Below, piece by piece: positions 16,392-24,209 of a stretch of DNA of 44,200 nt. This stretch comes from an uncultured Gammaproteobacteria bacterium. Its GTDB lineage: Bacteria > Pseudomonadota > Gammaproteobacteria > Steroidobacterales > Woeseiaceae. The translations under genes were made by a program, and so were the position numbers. Positions within the stretch are counted from its first letter, which is position 1. The number at the start of each line of letters is the position of its first letter. The notes beneath the pieces were generated by a model, which ran no database searches, was not told the origin of the DNA, and saw only the letters and a list, made by a program, of their open reading frames with translations. Location: assembly GCA_913063505.1 (NCBI GenBank), contig CAJXYT010000008.1, positions 1 through 44,200 of the forward strand, given 5' to 3'.

Positions 16392-19300
16392 CTAGAAGGT
16401 GTACCTCGCACCAAGCATCAGACGCATATCGCCTTCCATGAAGGACTGTACTTGTCTTTCTGTCCGGCCGCGGAAGACGACTGGTGATTCAGTCATATTG
16501 ATGCCTTCCAGGGTGAGGGTCAGATTATCAGTGGCAGCATAGCTAGTCGTGAAGTCAAGCTGCGAGTAGGCATCAACAAACCGCGGAATCCGATCACCGA
16601 TGTTGGTGTTCGACAGGAACTCACCGCGCTGGTTGTAGAGTACTCGTGCACTAAACTTATCGTTCTCGTAGAAGAGAATGAGATTCGACGAATCTGACAA
16701 GCCGGTCTGAGCAAACTGATCAGCAGCACTTGGGTCAGCGTAAACGTCGTAGCCGATGTCACCGCTTACAAATGTCGCATTAGCCTGCATTCCGAAGCCG
16801 CTGAACGCACCAGTGAAGAAGTGCACCCAGTTCAACTCCCAACCTTCGATACCGGCAGTCGCCGCGTTCGTTGGCTGCTGAATGATAAAGTCCATCAATG
16901 GATCATTAGCATCCGGAGCGATGTCGTATGCGGTTGCGAGGTTAGATGACAGCAAAGCACCGCCTGTTTGACTAGGATCGATGTAATCCGCTGCGCCATT
17001 CGTGTACACAGAAGGATTATCAAGGATCGCGGTCATTGAGAACATATTCGTCTCAGTCACCAACCAGCCACCTGCAAGCAAGGCTGCAACAGCAGCACCA
17101 GATCGTGATCCGGCTACGCCAGTCGAAACATCGCGCAGACCAAACAGGTTGCCCTGTACTTGCTCGTTACCGATAAAGTTCGCTATTGACTTGTTGAAGT
17201 AAGCAACCGTAACTGCACTGCCGTCGCCGTAGTAGTACTCCATCGATAGATCGACGTTGTTGGACTTCAGCGGTAACAGTTGTGCATTACCCCGACTACC
17301 ACTAGCCTTGCCGCCCAGGTATGTAGCTGTGTCTGGACTACCAGCATTGGTCTTAAGGAACATACTGGTTAGACGTGGTCGCGCGATGGTTGTGCTGAAA
17401 GAGACTCGCGCTTTCAAGTTGTCGTTAACATCCATAGACACGTCGAGGCTTGGCAGGAAGTTGTTGTATTTGAAATCCTGCTCAACATTCGAGACAGACG
17501 AACCCAAAATGGTTTCGAAGTCGTTGTCCGATGCCCAAGGCTTAGATTGTGGAACACCCTGTACTGAAAGGGAGTTAACACTTGTGGACTCATGACGCAA
17601 TCCGACTACTACCTGTACCGGCATATCGCCAACTTCGCCGTCGGCGATGAACTCAGCAAAGACAGACATTGTGTCTTCGGTGATGGTGTTGTCGTCTATG
17701 CTGCCGTAGACACGATTGGATTCGTCAAATACCGAGCCGCCACCGGTGGTAAAGCCGTCAAAGGCTTTTGCCATCGCTATTGGATCGATAAAGAACGCTA
17801 CGTCACCGGTTCTGCGTGGTATGGAACCTGCTGCTACGTTTCCGCCGGCAGCGGTGTAATCAGCAATCACTGTTGCCAGTGGCAGAAGGCGATCATCATC
17901 ATCTCTAAACTCGCAAGTGATGCAGATTTCTTCGATAGCATCGTTGCCCATTAGAGCTGAGATATCACCAATGAAACCAGTGTTCCAGCCGCCGAGCGTG
18001 CCATATGAGCCTTTCCCGAATTGATTCATCTCGTAATCAACGTAGCCCATGCCAAAGTTAGCTCTGATTGGGCCGCCGTTATCAACTGCAAGCGAGAAAT
18101 TAGCCTGGTTGACGGTGCTTTTTTGATCACTAAAGGCACGAATCGCGTACTGAGAACCGAGATCTGACTTTTCGAAGACGCCGTTCGCGTTACCGCCAGC
18201 GAAGTTAACAACTGTACCGTTAACATTTGTGCTGGTGGCTGGTGAACCGTCTGCGATGGTCTGAACGGTGACAGGTATTTCCGAGCGATAATCGACGAAC
18301 TGAGCGCCAACAGCCTGACCACCGATGGAACTTCCTTCAGTGATGCTGCCCATTGGGAAGTTACCGCCAGCTTTCGCTACACCAGTGGAGATGTCTGCGG
18401 TGAATGTCATCGAATCATTGATCACATACTCAACGTTCGCGCCGAAGTTAGTCAGCGTATCTTTTATCGAGAAGAGGCTATTACGGAAAGGAAGCTCTTT
18501 ACCTGATTTGGTGAAGTCGCTACCGCCGCCAACTACGAGTGGCTCGCCGATAAAGTTCGGAAGGCTAACAGCCGGATCATCATCAAATTCGATGAAATCG
18601 AACGAACGTACAAAGTAAGGAAGATCCGAAACAGCCTTTGAAGCTTGCTCTGTTGTCGCGAACATGCCATCCAATGTAATGGTCAAGCGGTCGTTAGGTG
18701 CAAACTGTGCAGTCAACGCGGCGTTGGTGCGTTGGCGATTGTTCTCGCTGTACACAAGGGTCGAAGACCGTGGGAAACCAGTCAGTCGATCAGCCGGTGG
18801 AGGATTGACTATGGTTGCGCCCGCAAATGCTGGAGCAGTCGCATCGAACGGGTTCTGCCAAACAATATTGCCCGCTAGTGCCGTACGATTCGAGTATTCG
18901 CGATCCTGATAAGAACCGAAGGCTGAAACGCCAAAGGTACCTGCATCATTCACCCAGCTACCCAGACCACTTAGCTCAGGGGTCATGCCGCTAGCACCGC
19001 CGTCTTGTACAGCTTTGGCGCCAAACGTTAACGCATTACCTGTATCAAGAGGTCTGATGGTTTGGATATTGATCGTGCCGCCAATACCACCGGAAGGAAC
19101 GCCAGCTTTACCTGATTTGTAAACCTGCAAGCCCTGTACACCCTCAGACGCTAGATTCGAGAAGTCGAACGAGCGCGAATCGGCAGAGTTAGTGTTGGCG
19201 TTGATGCCGAAGAACCGAGCCCGAGCATCTGCACCAGGCATCATGCGGCCGTTCAAGGTCACTACGTTGAAGTTACCACTGAAGCCGCGAATCGTGGCTT

Positions 19301-19592
19301 CGGAACCTTCACCCTCGACGCGGTTAATGGATACACCAGTAATACGCTGAAGTGATTCTGCCAAGTTGGTATCAGGGAACTTACCGATATCCTCGTTGGA
19401 AATGGCGTCCATGACACCTGAAGACTCACGTTTAACATCAAGAGCCGCCTGCAAACTGCCGCGAATACCTGTGACTACAACTTCTTCAATGTCGGCATCC
19501 TGCGCAATCGCTGGGCTAGCAGCAACACACAAAACTGCTGATATTGCGGTAGCCAGTTTGGTTTTTCGCATAATTGTTTTGTCTCTACTCAT
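16392..19592 (-). CDS. TonB-dependent receptor, large sugar-type
   Basis: Outer-membrane active transporter energised by TonB-ExbBD. From the ATG at 19592, chosen because aacgagga lies 10 bp upstream and a signal peptide follows, it is 1066 residues. After the signal (ending A-I-A-Q) come a TonB-box-like E-E-V-V-V-T-G-I-R-G-S-L and the plug domain (about 40-160), with F-P-D-T-N-L-A-E-S-L-Q-R-I-T-G-V and I-R-G-F-S-G-N-F. The 22-strand barrel follows and ends G-A-R-Y-T-F with a terminal phenylalanine, as outer-membrane assembly requires. Length and plug resemble the receptors used for complex carbohydrates. It has a conserved structured leader shared with the FG-GAP gene upstream. Confidence 0.93.
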   Translation of the reverse strand: MSRDKTIMRKTKLATAISAVLCVAASPAIAQDADIEEVVVTGIRGSLQAALDVKRESSGVMDAISNEDIGKFPDTNLAESLQRITGVSINRVEGEGSEATIRGFSGNFNVVTLNGRMMPGADARARFFGINANTNSADSRSFDFSNLASEGVQGLQVYKSGKAGVPSGGIGGTINIQTIRPLDTGNALTFGAKAVQDGGASGMTPELSGLGSWVNDAGTFGVSAFGSYQDREYSNRTALAGNIVWQNPFDATAPAFAGATIVNPPPADRLTGFPRSSTLVYSENNRQRTNAALTAQFAPNDRLTITLDGMFATTEQASKAVSDLPYFVRSFDFIEFDDDPAVSLPNFIGEPLVVGGGSDFTKSGKELPFRNSLFSIKDTLTNFGANVEYVINDSMTFTADISTGVAKAGGNFPMGSITEGSSIGGQAVGAQFVDYRSEIPVTVQTIADGSPATSTNVNGTVVNFAGGNANGVFEKSDLGSQYAIRAFSDQKSTVNQANFSLAVDNGGPIRANFGMGYVDYEMNQFGKGSYGTLGGWNTGFIGDISALMGNDAIEEICITCEFRDDDDRLLPLATVIADYTAAGGNVAAGSIPRRTGDVAFFIDPIAMAKAFDGFTTGGGSVFDESNRVYGSIDDNTITEDTMSVFAEFIADGEVGDMPVQVVVGLRHESTSVNSLSVQGVPQSKPWASDNDFETILGSSVSNVEQDFKYNNFLPSLDVSMDVNDNLKARVSFSTTIARPRLTSMFLKTNAGSPDTATYLGGKASGSRGNAQLLPLKSNNVDLSMEYYYGDGSAVTVAYFNKSIANFIGNEQVQGNLFGLRDVSTGVAGSRSGAAVAALLAGGWLVTETNMFSMTAILDNPSVYTNGAADYIDPSQTGGALLSSNLATAYDIAPDANDPLMDFIIQQPTNAATAGIEGWELNWVHFFTGAFSGFGMQANATFVSGDIGYDVYADPSAADQFAQTGLSDSSNLILFYENDKFSARVLYNQRGEFLSNTNIGDRIPRFVDAYSQLDFTTSYAATDNLTLTLEGINMTESPVVFRGRTERQVQSFMEGDMRLMLGARYTF

Positions 19593-19619
19593 TTTCAATT
19601 TCCTCGTTAACTCGATCAT

Positions 19620-19744
19620 CCCGGTCATCCCGGCTTTAAACTTTAGTTTCACCAAGCGCGGCCTTAATGACCCCGCTTGCTGTCTGGTAACCGGAAGGAG
19701 TTTGTGCGCTTAGGCACACAGCTATCCCCCGGTCGCTGTATTAA
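19620..19744 (-). promoter_or_regulatory. Conserved structured 5' leader, copy A (TonB receptor gene)
   Basis: This block lies just upstream of the receptor's ribosome-binding site. It is about 80-85 percent identical by eye to the block before the FG-GAP gene at 21341-21466. On the minus strand it can form a nested hairpin: outer arms aagcg/cgctt, inner ggtc/ggcc, with an attaa loop. A second hairpin has arms tgtgc/gcaca. A TTAATA-like -10 element directly abuts its upstream end, so the block is probably the transcribed untranslated leader. No known riboswitch class was recognised. Confidence 0.65.
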
Positions 19745-19803
19745 ATGCTTGCTTCCATATCACCACGAAAGGCGTTGGATAGTGTGTGCATTTTTTTTCA
19801 AGC

Positions 19804-19835
19804 TATCACTATTGGACAAACAACGCCAGTTCTTT
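19804..19835 (-). promoter_or_regulatory. Conserved upstream element, copy A
   Basis: A 32-nt stretch matches 21489-21520 at about 26 positions by eye. It lies upstream of the shared leader, in the place of an activator or repressor site. Both copies contain a t-g-g-c ... c-c-a half-palindrome. It suggests shared transcriptional control of the receptor and FG-GAP genes. Confidence 0.45.
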
Positions 19836-19874
19836 CAAAGATTTTTTGAATCTGTTGTATTTTCGCGTCATGTT

Positions 19875-19901
19875 AACCCTCGTTTGCTATAAACAAGGGT
19901 T
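19875..19901 (-). terminator. 11-bp hairpin downstream of the FG-GAP gene
   Basis: On the minus strand aaccctt-gttt (19901-19891) pairs with aaac-gagggtt (19885-19875) over 11 bp, with one U-G wobble and a 5-nt loop. It starts 47 bp after the FG-GAP stop codon. No T-run follows, so it may be a processing or Rho-linked 3' end. It also lies upstream of the receptor promoter and could act as an operator. Confidence 0.45.
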
Positions 19902-19947
19902 ATCACGATGCGAAAACACAACTATCCCGACTGGCGCTAGCGCGCCC

Positions 19948-21327
19948 TTACTTCTTATACTTCTTGCTGCGGACAGGCTGAGCCTTTTTCCATTCCTTCC
20001 GACTGACGCTTCGAACCTTTTGGGTAAAGGCAAAGGCCCCGTTTTTATTGCCGACCACAAAATCGGGCAGCCCATCTCCATTAAGGTCTCCGCTGACCAA
20101 TTGCCGTCCAATGCCTGCCTGGTCGTCAATTAGATGAGGAACGAATTCTACCTGGCCGTCATCCTGGCGCGTGAGCCGGAAATAATAGATCACTGGGTCT
20201 TGTCGAGATCCTTCGTCGCCGAAGTCATGAGCTCGATAGGTCTTGCCGGTCAAAATGTCTTTCAGGCCATCGCCATCGATATCGACAAGCTCTACTGCGT
20301 GCAGCTGGGAGAATTGAACCCCATAAGGGTTGTCGGTATTTTCTTCCTGCTTACTCATAATGATGTGTTCTTTAAAGGTGATCATCTCTCCATCGTCACC
20401 GTATTGACGGACCTGCTCATACCAGCTCAGGCCCCAACCGTGAGCGTCTTGACTAGTGATAACGTCATTTAGACCGTCGCCATTCACGTCATAGGCATAC
20501 ATATTGCCTCCCCCGGTTAAACAGCAGAATACGGGGTTGCTCGCACGATTAAGGAATTCATAAGGATGAAACTCCCAATCTTCACCGTCTTGCAGGGAGG
20601 CCGGTTGTCGCGCCCAGCCTTCTCCAGTTAGATAGTCGGTGCGTCCGTCACCGTCAATATCCCCAATTCCCATGCCGTGGGTGTAGTGATGAATGACTTC
20701 ATCGAAGGTTGCTATCGGATGAAAGATCCAAGGAAGCCTCGGAGATACTGGGTTTGGTGATACATAGCCATAATGTTCGTCATAGGCCATTAACAGCTCA
20801 GGTACTCCATCGCCAGTAAGGTCTTTAAAATCAGGCGCTTCGTTTTTAACAGCATTTGTAACAAAGTGCTTTTCCCAGTGGACTGGGTTCTTAGGACCCT
20901 TACCGCCAAAAGGCTTTCCTGGGTTTTCATACCAGTAGGCCTCAGTATTAGGTAGCCCCACTGTCATGATATCAGGCCAGCCGTCCCCACTGATGTCGTA
21001 GACATATGAAAAGAAATTGTCGTTAGCGTAATACGAAAAGTCATTTGGGCTGCGCCTGGTTGGCGCCACCGCTGGATAATATTCGTGACGAAAACCAGTT
21101 CTTCGATCGAAGTTAGGCCCTAAGTATAAGTTTGGCCCACTGACAATATCCATATGACCATCTTGATTGAAGTCACCCATCGAGGCGCCTTCAGACCAAT
21201 AGATAGGGCTTAATTCCCATTTTTGAAATTCACGAACAACAAGTTCGCTGTGGTGGTCAGCCTGAGCCGTGACCGTTAAGCATAAGCAGGTGAATATCAA
21301 TGCTGTGACGCGCTGAATGCTGTTCAT
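19948..21327 (-). CDS. Secreted FG-GAP / VCBS-repeat protein
   Basis: Exported beta-propeller protein of 459 residues with a signal peptide (about 1-23, ending A-Q-A-D). Seven calcium-binding repeats of the D-x-D/N-x-D-G-x-x-D type are visible, for example D-F-N-Q-D-G-H-M-D, D-I-D-G-D-G-R-T-D and D-L-N-G-D-G-L-P-D, spread along the chain. Such integrin-like propellers bind ligands or surfaces; no catalytic motif is seen. A Lys/Arg-rich tail ends the protein. The ribosome-binding site is aaggtaatt. It shares a duplicated leader with the TonB receptor downstream, which suggests joint function, perhaps as a surface or periplasmic substrate-binding partner. Confidence 0.87.
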   Translation of the reverse strand: MNSIQRVTALIFTCLCLTVTAQADHHSELVVREFQKWELSPIYWSEGASMGDFNQDGHMDIVSGPNLYLGPNFDRRTGFRHEYYPAVAPTRRSPNDFSYYANDNFFSYVYDISGDGWPDIMTVGLPNTEAYWYENPGKPFGGKGPKNPVHWEKHFVTNAVKNEAPDFKDLTGDGVPELLMAYDEHYGYVSPNPVSPRLPWIFHPIATFDEVIHHYTHGMGIGDIDGDGRTDYLTGEGWARQPASLQDGEDWEFHPYEFLNRASNPVFCCLTGGGNMYAYDVNGDGLNDVITSQDAHGWGLSWYEQVRQYGDDGEMITFKEHIIMSKQEENTDNPYGVQFSQLHAVELVDIDGDGLKDILTGKTYRAHDFGDEGSRQDPVIYYFRLTRQDDGQVEFVPHLIDDQAGIGRQLVSGDLNGDGLPDFVVGNKNGAFAFTQKVRSVSRKEWKKAQPVRSKKYKK

Positions 21328-21340
21328 TTAATTACCTTAT

Positions 21341-21466
21341 CCCGGTTATCCCGGCTTTGTACTTTGGTTTCATCAAGCGTGGTCTAATGACCCCCCCGCT
21401 TGCCGTCTGGTTGCCGGAAAGAGTTTGTACCCTTAGGTATACAGCTATCCCCCCGGTCGCTATTTT
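21341..21466 (-). promoter_or_regulatory. Conserved structured 5' leader, copy B (FG-GAP gene)
   Basis: Second copy of the leader described at 19620-19744, in the same orientation and at the same distance from its start codon. The nested hairpin is kept: outer arms aagcg/cgctt are identical, and inner ggtc/gacc replaces the G-U pair of copy A with A-U. In the other hairpin one G-C pair has become A-U, while another is disrupted to A-C. A ttaaaat element abuts the upstream end and could be the -10 box. Confidence 0.65.
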
Positions 21467-21488
21467 AAGTTTTTCTTTGGGCACTTTT

Positions 21489-21520
21489 TATCATTATTGG
21501 CCGAAAAACGCCACCTCTTT
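21489..21520 (-). promoter_or_regulatory. Conserved upstream element, copy B
   Basis: Counterpart of 19804-19835, about 26 of 32 positions alike. It is only about 23 bp from its leader, compared with about 60 bp in copy A, so the spacing to the promoter is not conserved. The rest of the 21467-21725 gap holds nothing I recognise except the direct repeat at its right end. Confidence 0.4.
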
Positions 21521-21698
21521 TCATCGGCCCAGAGGGCGCGTATTAAGGCTCTCTGCAGGATGTCATCAACATCCGGCGGGCAGGCAGTAGCAGTGTCAGA
21601 GAGGATTTTTGAGGATGAGTATTATAAGGGGTAGGGTATCGGGGCAGCGGTAGGACACATAACCCTTCATCTCCTGTGGAATGTGATCAGCGGCCAAA

Positions 21699-21720
21699 TG
21701 GGAAGGGGTGCTTATCCTTC
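21699..21720 (+). repeat. Imperfect direct repeat bounding the catabolic cluster, left copy
   Basis: The 22-nt stretch starting tgggaagg and ending ggtgcttatccttc matches 35311-35333 apart from two substitutions and one inserted base. The identical core is 14 nt. It lies five bases beyond the HAD gene stop codon; the other copy is just beyond the last gene of the cluster. It may be a recombination or transposition scar, or a dispersed short repeat. Confidence 0.45.
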
Positions 21721-21725
21721 TGATT

Positions 21726-22532
21726 CTAGAGTGCCTTCGACGTACTGAAGGCATCCACAGGAATACATTCAAGGCTTTCAATATCAAAATCCGGTGAGAT
21801 CGAGAGTGGATCCTTTTCAATAACACCCGTGCGAACTCGTATGGTTGGAAGTCCAGCTGCATGACCGGCTGCGATGTCAGTCATGATCTGATCCCCAAGC
21901 ATGAACGTTGATTGCCGATCTGTCCCAAGTATTGATAATGCTATGGTGACAAGATCAGGTTTAGGCTTGCCGATGATGATGGGCGTGACGCCAGAAGCTG
22001 TTTCAATGGCCTGCAGGATTGAGCCGGCACCTGGCTCGAATCCGCCGCCCTTGGGCAGCATAGTGTCCGGATTGGTTCCAATGAAATGCGCGCCTCCCAG
22101 CAGAGCTGTTTGGGCTCTTGCCAATTTTTCGTATGTAAAGCTGCGGTCCAGGCCTGCGATAACCGCATCAACATCTTCATCAGCAATCTCGAAATCGCGG
22201 TCCACCACCGCGCGCACCAATGCTTGCGCACCAATGACCATAACGCGGGATCTGGGCTCCAGTAAATCACTAAGCCGGTCAGCGGCGACTGCGCTAGTAG
22301 TGATGATACGCGCAGGATCGGCAGGTATGCCCATTGCGTTCAGCTTAACGCTGAATTCTTCAGCCGATTTCGTCGAATTGTTCGTGACAAATGCGTACGG
22401 GAGTCCGATATCATTCCAGCGTTGAAACACTCTAACGGCGGATTCGATCGGCTCATCGCCGCGATAGGTGACACCATCCAAGTCACTGATAATAGCGGAT
22501 ATTTTAGGCCAGTGTGTCAACAGGTCACTCAA
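21726..22532 (-). CDS. HAD-superfamily phosphatase, NagD-like (subclass IIA)
   Basis: Sugar-phosphate or p-nitrophenyl-phosphate type phosphatase of 268 residues. Motif I is D17-L-D19-G-V-T-Y-R-G with the nucleophile and acid/base aspartates. Motif II is F-V-T-N-N-S-T-K-S near 48-56. The IIA cap domain follows (about 80-180), then K-P-K-P-D-L and the metal-binding L-G-D-Q-I-M-T-D-I-A motif near 217. The start is TTG, overlapping the SDR stop (TTGA), so the genes are translationally coupled. It is the last gene of the minus-strand catabolic operon and probably removes phosphate from a pathway intermediate or a dead-end product. Confidence 0.88.
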   Translation of the reverse strand: MSDLLTHWPKISAIISDLDGVTYRGDEPIESAVRVFQRWNDIGLPYAFVTNNSTKSAEEFSVKLNAMGIPADPARIITTSAVAADRLSDLLEPRSRVMVIGAQALVRAVVDRDFEIADEDVDAVIAGLDRSFTYEKLARAQTALLGGAHFIGTNPDTMLPKGGGFEPGAGSILQAIETASGVTPIIIGKPKPDLVTIALSILGTDRQSTFMLGDQIMTDIAAGHAAGLPTIRVRTGVIEKDPLSISPDFDIESLECIPVDAFSTSKAL

Positions 22533-23287
22533 TCGCTCATCACCATGCCGCCATTCACATGCAGGACCTGGCCAGTGATATACGCAGCAGCCTCTGATGC
22601 TAAAAACACTGCAGCACCAACAATGTCCTCCGGCTGGCCGATACGTCCAAGCGGAATACGCCCACTATGACGAGCCTCGGTTTCTTCAGCAGGTCGGCCA
22701 TGCATGGGGGTGTGAATGATACCCGGCGCAATCGCGTTAACGGTGATGCCCTGCGGCGCCGCCTCATAAGCGAGGAGTTGCGTCAGATCATGCACGATTG
22801 CCTTTGAGTAGCAGTAATCCGCACCACCAGCTTGATAGTTGAAAATGGCCCCCCGCGATGAAACCGACGAACCAATATTGATAATCCGCCCGCCACTTTT
22901 TTTCAATGAATCCTCATAGACAAGGCGCGTTAAATTCAACACGGCTTCGGTGTTTATTGAAAGCGTGTGTTGAATCTTTTTACGATCGCCATCAATCAAT
23001 CGCTCGCCCGATTTGACCCCGGCGTTGTTGATCAAGATGTCTACCGGGCCAAAGTGAGCGCGGGCTTGAGCTAGCGCCTCGCCTATCCCGCTGGCATCGG
23101 ATACGTCCAAAGCGATCGGCATGACACGGTCATTACCAGCCATAGCGGCTGCAACGGGTTCCGGATTCAAGTCTGTCGCAACGACGTTCGCAGATGCCTC
23201 CACGAAACCCTTGACGAGAGCCAATCCGATACCTCCAGACGCACCAGTAACAAATACCGTCTTTCCAGACAAATCAAAAATATGCAT
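22529..23287 (-). CDS. SDR-family oxidoreductase
   Basis: Short-chain dehydrogenase/reductase of 252 residues, classical type. It shows the cofactor motif T-G-A-S-G-G-I-G near residue 14, N-N-A-G near 87, the catalytic serine in I-G-S-S-V-S-S, the Y-C-Y-S-K (Y-x-x-x-K) active site near 160, and P-G-I-I-H-T-P after it. The C-terminus is G-Q-V-L-H-V-N-G-G. An aaggagct ribosome-binding site lies inside the end of the upstream kinase gene; the two reading frames overlap by 14 bp. It likely interconverts an alcohol and ketone of the sugar-derived substrate. The substrate cannot be read from sequence. Confidence 0.9.
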   Translation of the reverse strand: MHIFDLSGKTVFVTGASGGIGLALVKGFVEASANVVATDLNPEPVAAAMAGNDRVMPIALDVSDASGIGEALAQARAHFGPVDILINNAGVKSGERLIDGDRKKIQHTLSINTEAVLNLTRLVYEDSLKKSGGRIINIGSSVSSRGAIFNYQAGGADYCYSKAIVHDLTQLLAYEAAPQGITVNAIAPGIIHTPMHGRPAEETEARHSGRIPLGRIGQPEDIVGAAVFLASEAAAYITGQVLHVNGGMVMSD

Positions 23288-24209
23288 TTTTCAGAGCTCC
23301 TTTTTCGGCCAGAAAATGCTTGACCTCCTGTTCGGTGGGCATGGATTCCTGCGCGCCTTTACGCGTTACGCAAAGACTTGCGGTGGCGACTGCAAAGCAT
23401 AGCGAATCCTCTATCTCCATTCCACGTGCAACCGATACTGCAAGCGCGCCGTTAAAAGCATCGCCGGCTGCGGTTGTGTCTACAGCGTCTACCGGAAAGG
23501 CCTTCTGATGTACGCGACGCTTGGCGTCTACATAAACAACACCATTGGCTCCGAGCGTGATGGCGACAGCGGCTATTCCGCTATCATGGAGGTGCATGGC
23601 AGCATCGAAAGCTTGATCGACCGATGAGACATGGAGTCCGGACAGTTCTTCAGCTTCGGTTTCATTGGGAGTAATGATGTCGATAAGTTTGCAGTCTGCC
23701 GCAGTTAGTTGAGCGCGCACTGGAGCAGGGTTAAAAATCAGGGTACGGTCTTTCTTGTTCTCGAAAGCGGCCCGGCAGGTGTCAACGGGCAGTCCCATTT
23801 CGACTACCATAACGGCATCTTCTGGCACGTCTTCCAGCGCTGCAAGCACATCATCTGGATTAAATTCTTCATTTGCACCTACATCTATACCCATCATGTT
23901 TGTGCCGTCGGTAGCAACAAGAATCAGCGCCTTGCCTGAGGTCCCTCCCGGCTTCCGACGGATTTTACTAGTTTGTACGCCAAATCCTGCTAGGGCACGC
24001 ATCAGGCTATCTGCCGCGTCATCTTCCCCCAACATCGTTGCAAAATACGGCGTGCCTCCAAGACGTGCTGCAGCCACAGCCTGATTGGCCCCCTTCCCGC
24101 CGGCAAATTCCTCAATGGTGCCAATTAAACTTTGGCCAACGGACGGAAGAGCTGTGGAATAAAAATTAATATCAAGATTCGTGGTGCCAATGAAAATTAA
24201 TGGCCGCAT
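23274..24209 (-). CDS. PfkB-family carbohydrate kinase, ribokinase-like (1)
   Basis: ATP-dependent sugar kinase of 311 residues. The substrate-side motif is G-G-K-G-A-N-Q-A-V-A-A-A-R-L-G near 37-51. The catalytic signature is D-T-T-A-A-G-D-A-F-N-G (aspartate as base), with alanine in place of the first glycine of the usual D-T-T-G-A-G-D. N-P-A-P and T-P-N-E-T-E motifs are present. Its ATG overlaps the stop of the FAD-dehydrogenase gene by one base. A second kinase of this family closes the opposite arm of the cluster, so two different sugar-type intermediates are probably phosphorylated. Confidence 0.9.
   Translation of the reverse strand: MRPLIFIGTTNLDINFYSTALPSVGQSLIGTIEEFAGGKGANQAVAAARLGGTPYFATMLGEDDAADSLMRALAGFGVQTSKIRRKPGGTSGKALILVATDGTNMMGIDVGANEEFNPDDVLAALEDVPEDAVMVVEMGLPVDTCRAAFENKKDRTLIFNPAPVRAQLTAADCKLIDIITPNETEAEELSGLHVSSVDQAFDAAMHLHDSGIAAVAITLGANGVVYVDAKRRVHQKAFPVDAVDTTAAGDAFNGALAVSVARGMEIEDSLCFAVATASLCVTRKGAQESMPTEQEVKHFLAEKGALKNAYF

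Noticed and set aside
19620-21466. Known riboswitch class (c-di-GMP-I, cobalamin, SAM or TPP) for the duplicated leader
   Set aside because: Some short words resemble c-di-GMP-I and SAM-I parts, but the conserved core order of each class is missing, so I kept it as an unknown element.
21901-22425. 174-codon open frame on the plus strand
   Set aside because: It lies wholly antisense to the HAD phosphatase, whose motifs are clear; the antisense product has a low-complexity Ser/Ala/Arg look and no family.
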